Below are positions 56,571-64,000 of a stretch of DNA of 64,000 nt, one piece after another. The first letter of the stretch is position 1. Each line of letters opens with the position of its first letter. A program made the translations under genes and the position numbers. The notes beneath the pieces are model-generated. The model did not search any database and had not been told where the DNA came from. It was given only the letters and a program-made list of their open reading frames with translations. The DNA comes from Pseudomonas sp. PA27(2017) (GTDB lineage Bacteria > Pseudomonadota > Gammaproteobacteria > Pseudomonadales > Pseudomonadaceae), in contig NZ_MSXW01000016.1 of the NCBI RefSeq assembly GCF_001945445.1, forward strand, positions 124,001 through 188,000, read 5' to 3'.

Positions 56571-57190
56571 AGCGCATCCTGCTGCTCGAATGCAGCCCCC
56601 ATCAGCAGCACGCCCATGGCAGCCAACTTGCACGCCGGCTGATCGCCACGCGCTGGCCTGATGCCGAGTTAGTTGAACGCAATCTGGTTGGCGAACCGCT
56701 GCCACCGCTCGGCGCCGACTATGCGACCGCATTGACCGGCAACGCGGCCTTCGATGCGCCGGGCTTCGCCTGCTCGGAAACGCTGATCGCCGAACTGGAG
56801 GCCAGCGACTGCCTGATCATCGTCACGCCGATGCACAACTTCACGGTGCCGGCCGCGCTCAAGCTGTGGATCGATTACGTGCTGCGCATTCACCGCAGCT
56901 TCGCTGCCACGCCCCAGGGCAAGGTCGGCCTGCTGCAGGACCGGCCGACCCTGGTGCTGGTCAGTGCCGGCGGCTTCTATCAAGGGCCGCGGGCCCGGCA
57001 GCCGGATTTTCTCACGGCCTACCTGCGCCACGTACTGAGCACCCTGGGCATTACCGAGGTGGCTTTCGTTCACCTGCAAGGCCTGGCCCATGGCCGCGAC
57101 GCGATACAGGCGGCCCTCGACGACGCGATACCGCAACTGCAACGCACCACCCGTTTCTATTTCGACTCTGCTACGGAGATTGCCCCATGA
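56567..57190 (+). CDS. FMN-dependent NADH-azoreductase/quinone reductase family
   Basis: A 207-residue flavodoxin-fold reductase like AzoR: the FMN phosphate loop ECSPHQQHAHGSQL near residues 8-21, the PMHNFTVPAALKLWIDYV segment and the SAGGFYQG loop. These enzymes reduce quinones or azo compounds with NAD(P)H. It lies between the GNAT and AhpD-like genes with ATGA overlaps on both sides. Confidence 0.9.
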   Translation: MKRILLLECSPHQQHAHGSQLARRLIATRWPDAELVERNLVGEPLPPLGADYATALTGNAAFDAPGFACSETLIAELEASDCLIIVTPMHNFTVPAALKLWIDYVLRIHRSFAATPQGKVGLLQDRPTLVLVSAGGFYQGPRARQPDFLTAYLRHVLSTLGITEVAFVHLQGLAHGRDAIQAALDDAIPQLQRTTRFYFDSATEIAP

Positions 57191-57618
57191 GTACCTTACG
57201 CCTGCCCTACAGCCAACTCTCGCCAGACATTTACAAGGGCCTGTTGGCCGCCAAGAAAGCTCTGGCCGGCAGCAGCCTGGGCCTGCCGCTGATCGAGTTG
57301 GTGTACCTGCGCATTTCGCAGATCAACGGCTGCGCCTTCTGCCTGGAGATGCACGCCAGGGCGCTGCGCGACGGCGGCACGCCCCAGGCCAAGCTCGACA
57401 GCCTGGCGGGCTGGCATATCAGTGGGCACTTCAGTGAGGCCGAGCGGGCTGCCCTGGCCTGGGCCGAATCGCTCACCGACATCGCCCGCACCCATGCGCC
57501 GGATGAAGTCTTCGAGCCGCTCAAGGCGCATTTCGATGACGTGCAGATCAGTGACCTGACCTATGCCATTTCGCTGATGAATGCCTTCAATCGCTTGGCC
57601 ATCAGCATGCGGCAGTAA
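57187..57618 (+). CDS. Carboxymuconolactone decarboxylase/AhpD-like protein
   Basis: A 143-residue AhpD-fold protein with the redox motif CAFCLEMHA at about residues 50-58, i.e. CxxC followed by His. Members act in peroxide or alkylhydroperoxide defence or are simply annotated as CMD family. It ends the operon. Convergent nrtR ends 90 bases away, with two hairpins between. Confidence 0.9.
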   Translation: MSTLRLPYSQLSPDIYKGLLAAKKALAGSSLGLPLIELVYLRISQINGCAFCLEMHARALRDGGTPQAKLDSLAGWHISGHFSEAERAALAWAESLTDIARTHAPDEVFEPLKAHFDDVQISDLTYAISLMNAFNRLAISMRQ

Positions 57619-57631
57619 AGAAGATAGGCAG

Positions 57632-57693
57632 CCCGGGTCGGGCGACGCGACACCCGGGAAAGCCAACCTGGGTATCGCTGCGCTCGACCCAGG
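57632..57693. repeat. Tandem hairpin pair (REP-like) between convergent genes
   Basis: CCCGGGT (57632-57638) pairs with ACCCGGG (57652-57658), and CCTGGGT (57667-57673) pairs with ACCCAGG (57687-57693). The two loops are similar (CGGGCGACGCGAC and ATCGCTGCGCTCG), so the second looks like a diverged copy of the first. I recall the second unit as a frequent Pseudomonas repeat. It probably ends both converging transcripts. Confidence 0.65.
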
Positions 57694-57708
57694 CTACGAG
57701 AGTGCTGG

Positions 57709-58419
57709 TCAGCTGCTTGCTCGATCCGCCAACAGGCTGCGGTCGAATACGAACACGCCCTCGGCCTGATCGGTCAGCTCCCACAATTGCTGGGGGCGGC
57801 CCATTTTCGGAAAGTTCTTCTCGCCGGTGTCGCGGATCCAGCCGGCGTCCTTCATCTTTTCCAGGCGCTTGCGCAGCGAGGTGTTATTGATCGTCGTGCC
57901 CAGGCAGGCCTGGGCGGCGTTCAGGGCATCGAGCACGGTGAAGCGTAGCGGCGCCAGGTACAGCGGCAGGCTGGTGTAGACGGATTTACCGGCCAGGCGC
58001 TCGACGCTCAGGCGCACCAGTTGGCGGTGATCGAAGGGCAGGGCGAGGCGCCCGTCCAGCACCTCGTCGAGTGGCACGAAGCGCAGGCCGTCGTCAGCGG
58101 TCTCGGTATCCGGTGCCAGCAGGGCCAGGTAATAGGTGCTCATCGACCAGCCACGGGGATCACGCTCGGCACTGCCCTCGGTGCCGACCTGTTCGAGGTG
58201 GCGCGGCAACACCTGGGCCTTGTCGCGCAGCACGCGGTGGGCGGCGGCTTCGAGGTTGGCGTCGCGGGTGCTGCCATTGACGATCACCCCCGGCAGCGCC
58301 CATTGGCCCAGAAACGGTTCGCGCTCGCGGCGGTGCAGCAGCACATGCAGCCCGCGGCTCTCGGCATCCAGGCGCAGAGCGACCAGATCCACGCTTGCCA
58401 ATACCTCAACAGAACTCAA
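57709..58419 (-). CDS. nrtR: NAD-metabolism repressor NrtR (NUDIX-HTH)
   Basis: A 236-residue regulator: an N-terminal NUDIX-like domain (to about 140), whose box is degenerate as usual for NrtR, and a C-terminal winged helix (about 150-230). NrtR represses NAD salvage genes and is released by ADP-ribose. It starts with TTG at 58419, overlapping the nadD2 stop, with AGGAGG five bases upstream inside the nadD2 C-terminus. It lies in a divergon with pncA-pncB-nadE, its expected targets. Confidence 0.92.
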   Translation of the reverse strand: MSSVEVLASVDLVALRLDAESRGLHVLLHRREREPFLGQWALPGVIVNGSTRDANLEAAAHRVLRDKAQVLPRHLEQVGTEGSAERDPRGWSMSTYYLALLAPDTETADDGLRFVPLDEVLDGRLALPFDHRQLVRLSVERLAGKSVYTSLPLYLAPLRFTVLDALNAAQACLGTTINNTSLRKRLEKMKDAGWIRDTGEKNFPKMGRPQQLWELTDQAEGVFVFDRSLLADRASS

Positions 58420-58997
58420 ACGGACCTCCTGTAAATCGTCATCTCGCTGTGGATCTCCGGCAACTGCCAGGCCTCGGGGATCGCTTGCCCGGCGGCGATC
58501 ATCGCCCGAATCGCGCTGCTGTGCACGGTCATCTCCTCACCGGCGACCAACAGGCCGAAGCGCTGGCGCAGCTCGGCGGCGCGGTAAAAGGTCGTTAGCC
58601 GCGTGCAGTTGTCTTCGCCAATCACCAGCGCCAGGCGCTCGGTGGGTAGCCCATGGCGTTCGGCCAGGCAACTGAGCAGGTCATAGCTGTAGATCACCCG
58701 GCCATCGGCGCCCAGCTCGCGTTCCAGGCTGCAGCAGCGTACCCGATCACCGAAACGCGCGGCCAGGCGCTCGACCCAGGCGCAGCGCAGGTCGAAGTCT
58801 GCCATGCGCTTGGCGTCGGCATGGCGATAGCTGGGCACCACCAGTACCTGCTCGCTGGTTTCCAATACCCGGCGGATCACGCTGGCATGGCCCGCGTGGG
58901 GCGGGTCGAAGGCGCCGCCGTAGACGGCCAACGCGAAGCGTTGCGGCGCTGGTTCATCGTGGCCTGCCGCGAAGCACTGCAGAGGCGAGGGCTGCAT
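58416..58997 (-). CDS. Second nicotinate-nucleotide adenylyltransferase-like protein (NadD2 type)
   Basis: A 193-residue nucleotidyltransferase-fold protein with VYGGAFDPPHAGH (about residues 25-37), the adenylyltransferase signature. The later SSAIRAMI matches the SSTxIR nucleotide motif. Linkage to nrtR and pncAB-nadE suggests mononucleotide adenylylation for NAD. It is probably a second copy beside a housekeeping nadD elsewhere. AAGGAG lies before the ATG at 58997; longer frames read into the divergent pncA and are rejected. Confidence 0.88.
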   Translation of the reverse strand: MQPSPLQCFAAGHDEPAPQRFALAVYGGAFDPPHAGHASVIRRVLETSEQVLVVPSYRHADAKRMADFDLRCAWVERLAARFGDRVRCCSLERELGADGRVIYSYDLLSCLAERHGLPTERLALVIGEDNCTRLTTFYRAAELRQRFGLLVAGEEMTVHSSAIRAMIAAGQAIPEAWQLPEIHSEMTIYRRSV

Positions 58998-59021
58998 GGT
59001 GATTCTCCTTGCAGGTGGGTG

Positions 59022-59058
59022 TTGACATACATAATACACCTGGTGGAATATGTGTCCA
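59022..59058. promoter_or_regulatory. Overlapping divergent promoters of the NAD divergon
   Basis: Rightward: TTGACA (59022-59027), 16-base spacer, TGGAAT (59044-59049), leading to pncA. Leftward: TGGACA (complement of 59053-59058), 16 bases, TATTAT (complement of 59031-59036), leading to nadD2. The two lie over the same DNA, so polymerase cannot hold both. A GGTGGA/TCCACC inverted repeat (59042-59047 and 59055-59060) sits in the overlap and is a candidate NrtR contact; the exact NrtR consensus was not checked. Confidence 0.65.
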
Positions 59059-59096
59059 CCCCGCAGCGATGCGGCTCCATGTAGAGGAGGTGCCAG

Positions 59097-59750
59097 ATGA
59101 AGATCGCCACGTTCGATGTCGATGCGCAAAAGGGCTTCACCAGCCTGTGCCCCGATGAGTTGCCGGTGGCCGGCGGCCATGAGATCGCCGCGCCGCTCAA
59201 CGACATGGCGCGTCGTGGCACCCTGCGCCTGGGCAGCAAGGACGCCCATGCCCCCAACGCCCTGTGGGTGGTCGACAGCCACGACCAGATGCTGCAGCCC
59301 CTGAGCCACGCCAACGCCGATCTGACCTGGGTCAGCCACTGCGTGCCGGGTACGCCTGGCTTCGAGCTGCTCGATGAGCTGCCGGCGCCAATCGACTATG
59401 ACTTCTTCGTGTGGAAGGGTGTCGAACCTGATCTGCACCCTTACGGCGCCTGCTTCCACGATCTGGCCGGCAAGCGCAGCACGGGCGCCATCGAGTACCT
59501 GAAGGTGGCCGGTGTCGAGGCCGTGGTGGTCGGCGGGCTGGCCCTGGACTTCTGCGTGAAGAACACCGCGCTGCAACTGCGTAGCGCCGGCCTCGAGGTG
59601 TTGCTGTATCTTCCGGCGTGCCGGGCCATTTCCGAAGCCGGCGCGACGCAAGCCATCGATCAGATGCGCGCGCAGGGCATCATCATCTGCGCCGATGGCG
59701 GAGCGCTCGACAACGAGCTGGCCCGCCTCGAGGAGAGTGACCATGAGTGA
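59097..59750 (+). CDS. pncA: Nicotinamidase
   Basis: PncA hydrolyses nicotinamide to nicotinate and ammonia for NAD salvage. The 217-residue protein has the catalytic triad Asp9 (FDVDAQKGF), Lys107 (VWKG) and Cys153 (ALDFCVKNT), and metal ligands around Asp49 and His51 in KDAH and His81. A strong GAGGAGG precedes the ATG. It starts the pncA-pncB-nadE operon and is expected to be NrtR-repressed. Confidence 0.95.
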   Translation: MKIATFDVDAQKGFTSLCPDELPVAGGHEIAAPLNDMARRGTLRLGSKDAHAPNALWVVDSHDQMLQPLSHANADLTWVSHCVPGTPGFELLDELPAPIDYDFFVWKGVEPDLHPYGACFHDLAGKRSTGAIEYLKVAGVEAVVVGGLALDFCVKNTALQLRSAGLEVLLYLPACRAISEAGATQAIDQMRAQGIIICADGGALDNELARLEESDHE

Positions 59751-60963
59751 GAGCGTATTCGCCCCCAGCATCATCCAGAACCTGCTGGACACCGATTTCT
59801 ACAAGCTGACCATGATGCAGGCGGTGCTGCACAACTACCCCAACGCCGAAGTGGAGTGGGAGTTTCGCTGCCGCAGCAACGAGGATCTGACGCCCTACCT
59901 GGCCGAGATCCGCTACCAGATCGAACAGTTGGTCAACACCTCGATCACCCCGGATCAATTGGCCTACCTGGAGAAGATCCCGTTCATCAAGGCCGACTTC
60001 ATCCGCTTCCTCAGCCTGTTCCGCTTCAACATGCGCTACGTGCATGTCGGCACCGACGACGCCGGCCAACTGGCGATCCGCGTGCGCGGCCCATGGCTGC
60101 ACGTGATCCTCTACGAGATCCCGCTGCTGGCGATCATCTCCGAGGTACGCAACCGCTATCGCTACCGCGAAGTGGTGATCGAGCAGGTGCGCGAGCAGCT
60201 GTATCGCAAGCTCGACTGGCTCAAGGGCGAAGCCACTGCCGATGAACTGGCGGGCTTCCAGGTGGCCGATTTCGGTACCCGCCGGCGCTTCTCCTACCGT
60301 GTGCAGGAGGAAGTGGTGAACATCCTCAAGCATGATTTTCCGGGCCGTTTCGTCGGCACCAGCAACGTGCACCTGGCCCGCGAGCTGGAGCTGCGGCCTC
60401 TGGGCACCATGGCCCACGAGTGGTTCATGGCTCACCAGCAGCTCGGCCCGCGGCTGATCGACAGCCAGAAGGTGGCGCTGGAGTGCTGGGTCAAGGAATA
60501 CCGCGGCCTGCTCGGGGTTGCCCTGACCGACACCATCGGCATGGACAGCTTCCTCGGCGACTTCGATCTGTACTTCGCCAAGCTGTTCGACGGCCTGCGC
60601 CACGACTCCGGCGACCCGCTGCTGTGGGCCGAAAAAGCCATCGCCCACTACGAGAAGCTGGGCATCGACCCGATGAGCAAGACGCTGATCTTCTCCGACG
60701 GCCTGACCCTGCCCAAGGCGCTTGAACTGTACCGCGCGCTGCATGATCGCATTCATGTGAGCTTCGGCATCGGCACCAACCTGACCTGCGACATCCCCGG
60801 TGTCGAGCCGATGAATATCGTCATCAAGATGATCGACTGCAACGGCCAGCCGGTGGCGAAGATCTCCGACACGCCGGGCAAGACCCAGTGTCGCGACCCG
60901 AACTTCGTCACCTACCTCAAACACGTTTTTCGTATCGACGCGAATCAGGGAGCTTCCTCATGA
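59743..60963 (+). CDS. pncB: Nicotinate phosphoribosyltransferase
   Basis: PncB joins nicotinate to PRPP, giving nicotinate mononucleotide. The 406-residue protein has the DFYKLTMMQ opening, the catalytic His in the [12 protein letters not shown] segment, DTIGMDSFL, and [14 protein letters not shown] near the C-terminal part. The ATG at 59743 overlaps the last eight bases of pncA. Motifs are intact. Confidence 0.96.
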   Translation: MSESVFAPSIIQNLLDTDFYKLTMMQAVLHNYPNAEVEWEFRCRSNEDLTPYLAEIRYQIEQLVNTSITPDQLAYLEKIPFIKADFIRFLSLFRFNMRYVHVGTDDAGQLAIRVRGPWLHVILYEIPLLAIISEVRNRYRYREVVIEQVREQLYRKLDWLKGEATADELAGFQVADFGTRRRFSYRVQEEVVNILKHDFPGRFVGTSNVHLARELELRPLGTMAHEWFMAHQQLGPRLIDSQKVALECWVKEYRGLLGVALTDTIGMDSFLGDFDLYFAKLFDGLRHDSGDPLLWAEKAIAHYEKLGIDPMSKTLIFSDGLTLPKALELYRALHDRIHVSFGIGTNLTCDIPGVEPMNIVIKMIDCNGQPVAKISDTPGKTQCRDPNFVTYLKHVFRIDANQGASS

Positions 60964-61787
60964 GCAATCGCCAAGCTGAAATCGCCAACGCACTGGGCGT
61001 GATCGCGCCCTTCACCTCGGACGCCGACGTTGACGCCGAGATCGCCAAGCGCATCGCCTTCATCAAGAACACCCTGACCGCCTCGCGCACCAAGGTGCTG
61101 GTGCTCGGCATCAGCGGTGGCGTGGACTCCTCGGCGGCTGGCCGCCTGGCGCAGCTGAGCGTCGAGCAACTGCGCAGCGAGACGGGCGATCAGGCCTACC
61201 GCTTCGTCGCCATCCGCCTGCCGCACAACGTGCAGCACGACGAGTCCGACGCCCAGGCCGCGTTGGCCTTCATCGCCGCCGACGAAGTGCAGACCATCGA
61301 CATCGCCCCGGCGGTCTCCGGCCTGGCCAAGCAGATCGGCGAGCTGGGTGAGCTGACCTCGGCGCGCCGCGACTTCGTGCTAGGCAACACCAAGGCGCGC
61401 ATGCGCATGCTGGCCCAATACACCGTAGCCAACGCCCGCAACGGCCTGGTGATCGGCACCGACCACGCCGCCGAAGCGGTGATGGGCTTCTTCACCAAGT
61501 TCGGCGACGGCGCCTGCGACCTCGCGCCGCTCAGCGGCCTGGTCAAGGGCCAGGTACGGCGCATCGCCGAACGCCTGGGCGCGCCTGCGTCGGTGTTCTC
61601 GAAAGTGCCGACCGCCGACCTGGAAGACGAACGCCCCGGCATCCCGGACGAGCAGGTGCACGGCGTCAGCTACGAAGACATCGACGCCTTCCTGCAGGGC
61701 AAGCCGGTCAGCGACACCGCCTACCAGGCGATCGTGCAGACCTACGACAAGACCCAGCACAAGCGCGAGCTACCCTTGGTGCCCTAA
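60960..61787 (+). CDS. nadE: NH3-dependent NAD synthetase
   Basis: NadE amidates nicotinate adenine dinucleotide to NAD. The 275-residue protein has the PP-loop SGGVDSS at 52-58 and lacks a glutaminase domain, so it uses ammonia (E. coli type). ATGA overlap with pncB couples translation. It ends the salvage operon and converges on a LysR gene 22 bases away. Confidence 0.96.
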   Translation: MSNRQAEIANALGVIAPFTSDADVDAEIAKRIAFIKNTLTASRTKVLVLGISGGVDSSAAGRLAQLSVEQLRSETGDQAYRFVAIRLPHNVQHDESDAQAALAFIAADEVQTIDIAPAVSGLAKQIGELGELTSARRDFVLGNTKARMRMLAQYTVANARNGLVIGTDHAAEAVMGFFTKFGDGACDLAPLSGLVKGQVRRIAERLGAPASVFSKVPTADLEDERPGIPDEQVHGVSYEDIDAFLQGKPVSDTAYQAIVQTYDKTQHKRELPLVP

Positions 61788-61808
61788 GTGCATACCAATG
61801 CGCCTCTT

Positions 61809-62738
61809 TCACTGGGGCGCGTCTGCTGCGGGTGGGCGAAACGCCGTCATATCGCGCAAGCAGAACGCAACGAATTGATTTGCAGCCGGAGACAGATGAC
61901 GGCCCGCGCGGGTGATCAGGTGAGCTTCGGCACTTTTCAGGGTGTCGTCGAGAATGGGTATGGCATGCAGCTCCCCCAGTGAAAGCTCGTGGGATATCGA
62001 GAAGGGGGGAAGTAGCGTGATGCCTTGGCCTGTGGCGACGAAGGCCTTGAGCACGGAAATCTGATTGGTGGTCAGGACTGCATCGAGGCGAACTTTCCGT
62101 GAATATTCCACATGGCCCAGTAGCTGACGAATCCCGTAGCTTCCATTCATCAGTGCAACTGGCCAGCGAGTCAGCTCCTCGAATTGCAAATGGGGAGCGT
62201 TGCGTAGCGCGTGGCTGTTGCCGACGACGGCGCACATCGGCTGTACGCAAGCGCCGCGCGTGACAATGCGTGAGTCCGCAGGGGCGTTGTAGACGAGCCC
62301 CAATTCGGCATCGTCTTCGCTGATGCGCCGCAGGATTTCGGTGGTGCCGGTAATATCCACCGACACCGTGATTTCCGGATACTGCTGACGAAATCGCCTC
62401 AGTGGCCCGCGCACCAGGTCCTGTACGAAACCTTCTCCGGTAACCACCGAAACCGACCCACTACGCAGGCCGCGCATGAGGTCGATCTTCGACAGCATAT
62501 CGGAGCGGTGGGCCTGTTGTTGCCGTGCGTAGTCGATCAGCAGAAGCCCCGCAGGCGTGGGCACGATTCCCCTTCGATTTCGCTCGAGCAGAGCAACGCT
62601 CAATTCCTCCTCAAGTAACGCAATCTGCCGGCTGACTGCCGAAGGCGCAATGGCCATCTTCTCGGCTGCGGCGCGAATGGTGCCGCATTTCACCGCCTCG
62701 TAGAGGTAGATCAGCCGCTGTTCGTGAAAGGACTGCAT
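61809..62738 (-). CDS. LysR family transcriptional regulator
   Basis: A 309-residue regulator with an N-terminal helix-turn-helix (residues 1-60, TIRAAAEKMAIAPSAVSRQI) and an effector-binding domain. It is divergent from the DUF3100 membrane gene, which is the natural target. The effector is unknown. The sequence differs in detail from the LysR at 41724, so they are not recent copies. Confidence 0.93.
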   Translation of the reverse strand: MQSFHEQRLIYLYEAVKCGTIRAAAEKMAIAPSAVSRQIALLEEELSVALLERNRRGIVPTPAGLLLIDYARQQQAHRSDMLSKIDLMRGLRSGSVSVVTGEGFVQDLVRGPLRRFRQQYPEITVSVDITGTTEILRRISEDDAELGLVYNAPADSRIVTRGACVQPMCAVVGNSHALRNAPHLQFEELTRWPVALMNGSYGIRQLLGHVEYSRKVRLDAVLTTNQISVLKAFVATGQGITLLPPFSISHELSLGELHAIPILDDTLKSAEAHLITRAGRHLSPAANQFVAFCLRDMTAFRPPAADAPQ

Positions 62739-63037
62739 GGATTATTCCTCCACCTGGTTACCGGGCGAGCGGCCGCTGAAGAACTCTGGTCAAGCCGCAG
62801 ACAGCGAGGGACAGCCTTCGCTCTGTGTTCTAAAAAACAGAACAAAATACATCAAATGCGATATTTCATCGTTGCTAAATTCCGCTCAAGCGTTGCCGGG
62901 ATACCGCGACGCCGCATGCAGGCCTGGCCGAAAGGTTCGCTCTGCATGACAACAATAAATGCGATTGAACAATTCAATTCCTGCCATTTCGATCACTTGG
63001 CCAGTGCCCATGCGCTGGCGCGTCAAGGGGAACGCCT
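62739..63037. other. Divergent spacer between the LysR gene and the DUF3100 gene
   Basis: About 300 bases with no supported gene; several short open frames overlap here without ribosome binding sites or recognisable sequence. The middle (62825-62880) is AT-rich, e.g. ACAAAATACATCAAATGCG, and likely holds the promoter of the rightward gene. The lower GC compared with the flanks could mark a join. Confidence 0.4.
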
Positions 63038-64000
63038 ATGCCTCCTATTTCTGCTTGTTCGCAGCAAAACGTCAGTCAGTTGCGGCTGTATGTGCTGGCT
63101 ATCGTCATTGTTCTGATCGCGGAAGCGCTCGGGCCACTGTCTATCCCACTCGGTATTGGCAAGGTGGTTCTTTTGCCGATGATATGGGCGTTGCTCATGG
63201 GCTTGGCATTGGGGATCTGGCATAGCCGCTTGCCTGGCGTCGCCCGTGTCGATCTGCCCATGCAGTTCCAGGCGTCCGCCATTTTGCAGCCGGCGCTGCT
63301 GATCTTCATCGCTAAACTGGGGCTGCTGGTCGGCGGGGCCTTACCGAAGTTGGCCGAAGCGGGCTGGGGCCTGCTGCTCCAGGAGTTCGGCAATCTGTTC
63401 GGTTGCGTGCTGCTGGGCATGCCGGTGGCATTGCTGCTGGGCATCAAGCGCGAAGCCGTCGGTGCGACTTTTTCCATCGGCCGTGAACCGGGCCTGGCGA
63501 TTATTGGCGAGAAGTTCGGCATGGATTCGGCCGAGGGCCGTGGCGTACTCGCCGAGTACGTGACCGGCACGCTGATCGGCGCCATCTTCATCTCGATCTT
63601 CGCCGGCTTCGTCACCAGCCTCAATGTGTTCCATCCCCTGGCCCTGGCCATGGGCGCCGGGGTTGGGTCGGGCAGCATGACGGCCGCCGCAGTGGGCGCC
63701 ATCGCCGCGCAACAGACGCCCGAGATGGCCAAGGACGTGGCGGCTTTCGCCGCTGCCAGCAATCTGATTGCCACGACGCTGGGCACCTATCTGACGTTGT
63801 TCGTCTCCCTGCCGTTCGCTGTCTGGGCCTACCGCGTGCTGGAACCAGTGCTGGGGCGCCGGCATAGCGGTGAAGTCGCCACGGCCCCGAGCGAGATGGA
63901 GCGTGCCGCCGCCGGCATGAGTGTGCCCGATCTCAAGTGGCTGGAGCGTCTGCTCGCCTGGGCCGTAGTCGGGGCCATGGTGCTGTTGGGCAATTGGGTC
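63038..64000 (+). CDS. DUF3100 family membrane protein, 3' end outside window
   Basis: An ATG at 63038, preceded by AGGGGAA at a good distance, opens a frame that stays open for 321 codons to the window edge. It has about eight hydrophobic helices, including LYVLAIVIVLIAEAL, a glycine-rich GREPGLAIIG segment, and GAGVGSGSMTAAAVGAIAA, typical of DUF3100 proteins. These are predicted transporters often near amidohydrolases or peptidases of unknown substrate. A LysR regulator is divergent. Any partner enzyme would be to the right. The GTG, TTG and other starts upstream are not needed. Confidence 0.85.
   Translation, partial: MPPISACSQQNVSQLRLYVLAIVIVLIAEALGPLSIPLGIGKVVLLPMIWALLMGLALGIWHSRLPGVARVDLPMQFQASAILQPALLIFIAKLGLLVGGALPKLAEAGWGLLLQEFGNLFGCVLLGMPVALLLGIKREAVGATFSIGREPGLAIIGEKFGMDSAEGRGVLAEYVTGTLIGAIFISIFAGFVTSLNVFHPLALAMGAGVGSGSMTAAAVGAIAAQQTPEMAKDVAAFAAASNLIATTLGTYLTLFVSLPFAVWAYRVLEPVLGRRHSGEVATAPSEMERAAAGMSVPDLKWLERLLAWAVVGAMVLLGNWV

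Overview
The window is GC-rich, densely packed bacterial DNA that reads as a Pseudomonas chromosome. Several blocks keep the gene order I remember from P. aeruginosa: pepN to fadH plus an AraC regulator (2.1-15.7 kb), the ferripyoverdine-reduction operon fpvGHJK-fpvCDEF (15.9-22.0 kb), and accC-accB-aroQ-dsbD-ctpL-gcbA-DUF2333-NUDIX-SUI1-speA (42.7-55.5 kb). The junctions between the blocks differ, so this is a related species, not P. aeruginosa itself. I see no prophage, integron, CRISPR array, rRNA, tRNA or complete insertion sequence.

Layout. 0-2.1 kb: the 5' part of a DUF1302 porin-like gene and a 520-bp spacer with a GGTAACAAA operator-like motif. 2.1-8.7 kb, leftward: nadK, a metallophosphatase, a rhomboid protease, a YeaC-like gene, a DUF2797 gene and pepN, mostly coupled by ATGA overlaps. 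9.0-15.7 kb: DUF1853, a PLP enzyme, a coiled-coil protein, fadH and a divergent AraC regulator. 15.9-22.0 kb: eight fpv genes with ATGA coupling. 22.1-28.4 kb: a 28-aa gene, a serine acetyltransferase, trehalose synthase, a cytochrome c, and a redox flavoprotein divergent from an Rrf2 regulator. 28.4-38.1 kb: a chemoreceptor, pgm, an HAD/Fic-like gene pair and a phoU-less pstSCAB operon with a clear Pho box. 38.2-42.6 kb: an isochorismatase-fold protein and a glucarate-type dehydratase with its MFS transporter and LysR regulator. 42.7-51.1 kb: acetyl-CoA carboxylase subunits, aroQ, dsbD, a CtpL-like chemoreceptor and a diguanylate cyclase. 51.4-57.6 kb: DUF2333, NUDIX, SUI1, speA, DUF4174 and a GNAT/flavodoxin/AhpD-like operon. 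57.7-61.8 kb: an NAD-salvage divergon (nadD2-nrtR against pncA-pncB-nadE). 61.8-64.0 kb: a LysR regulator divergent from a truncated DUF3100 membrane protein.

Functional themes are metal and redox handling (fpv, dsbD, cytochrome c, CxxC flavoprotein), phosphate scarcity (Pho box, pst, CtpL-like sensor), NAD economy (nadK, nrtR regulon) and sugar metabolism (pgm, treS, gud).

The least explained material is (1) a Fic-fold protein lacking the catalytic histidine, translationally coupled to an HAD phosphatase and placed where phoU normally follows pstB, and (2) several families of palindromic DNA: three copies of a roughly 150-190 bp element with a compensatory base-pair change in its central stem, a 347-bp MITE with 20-bp perfect terminal repeats, a cloverleaf repeat and a tandem hairpin pair. 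All database-dependent statements here rest on motif recognition and memory; no search was run.
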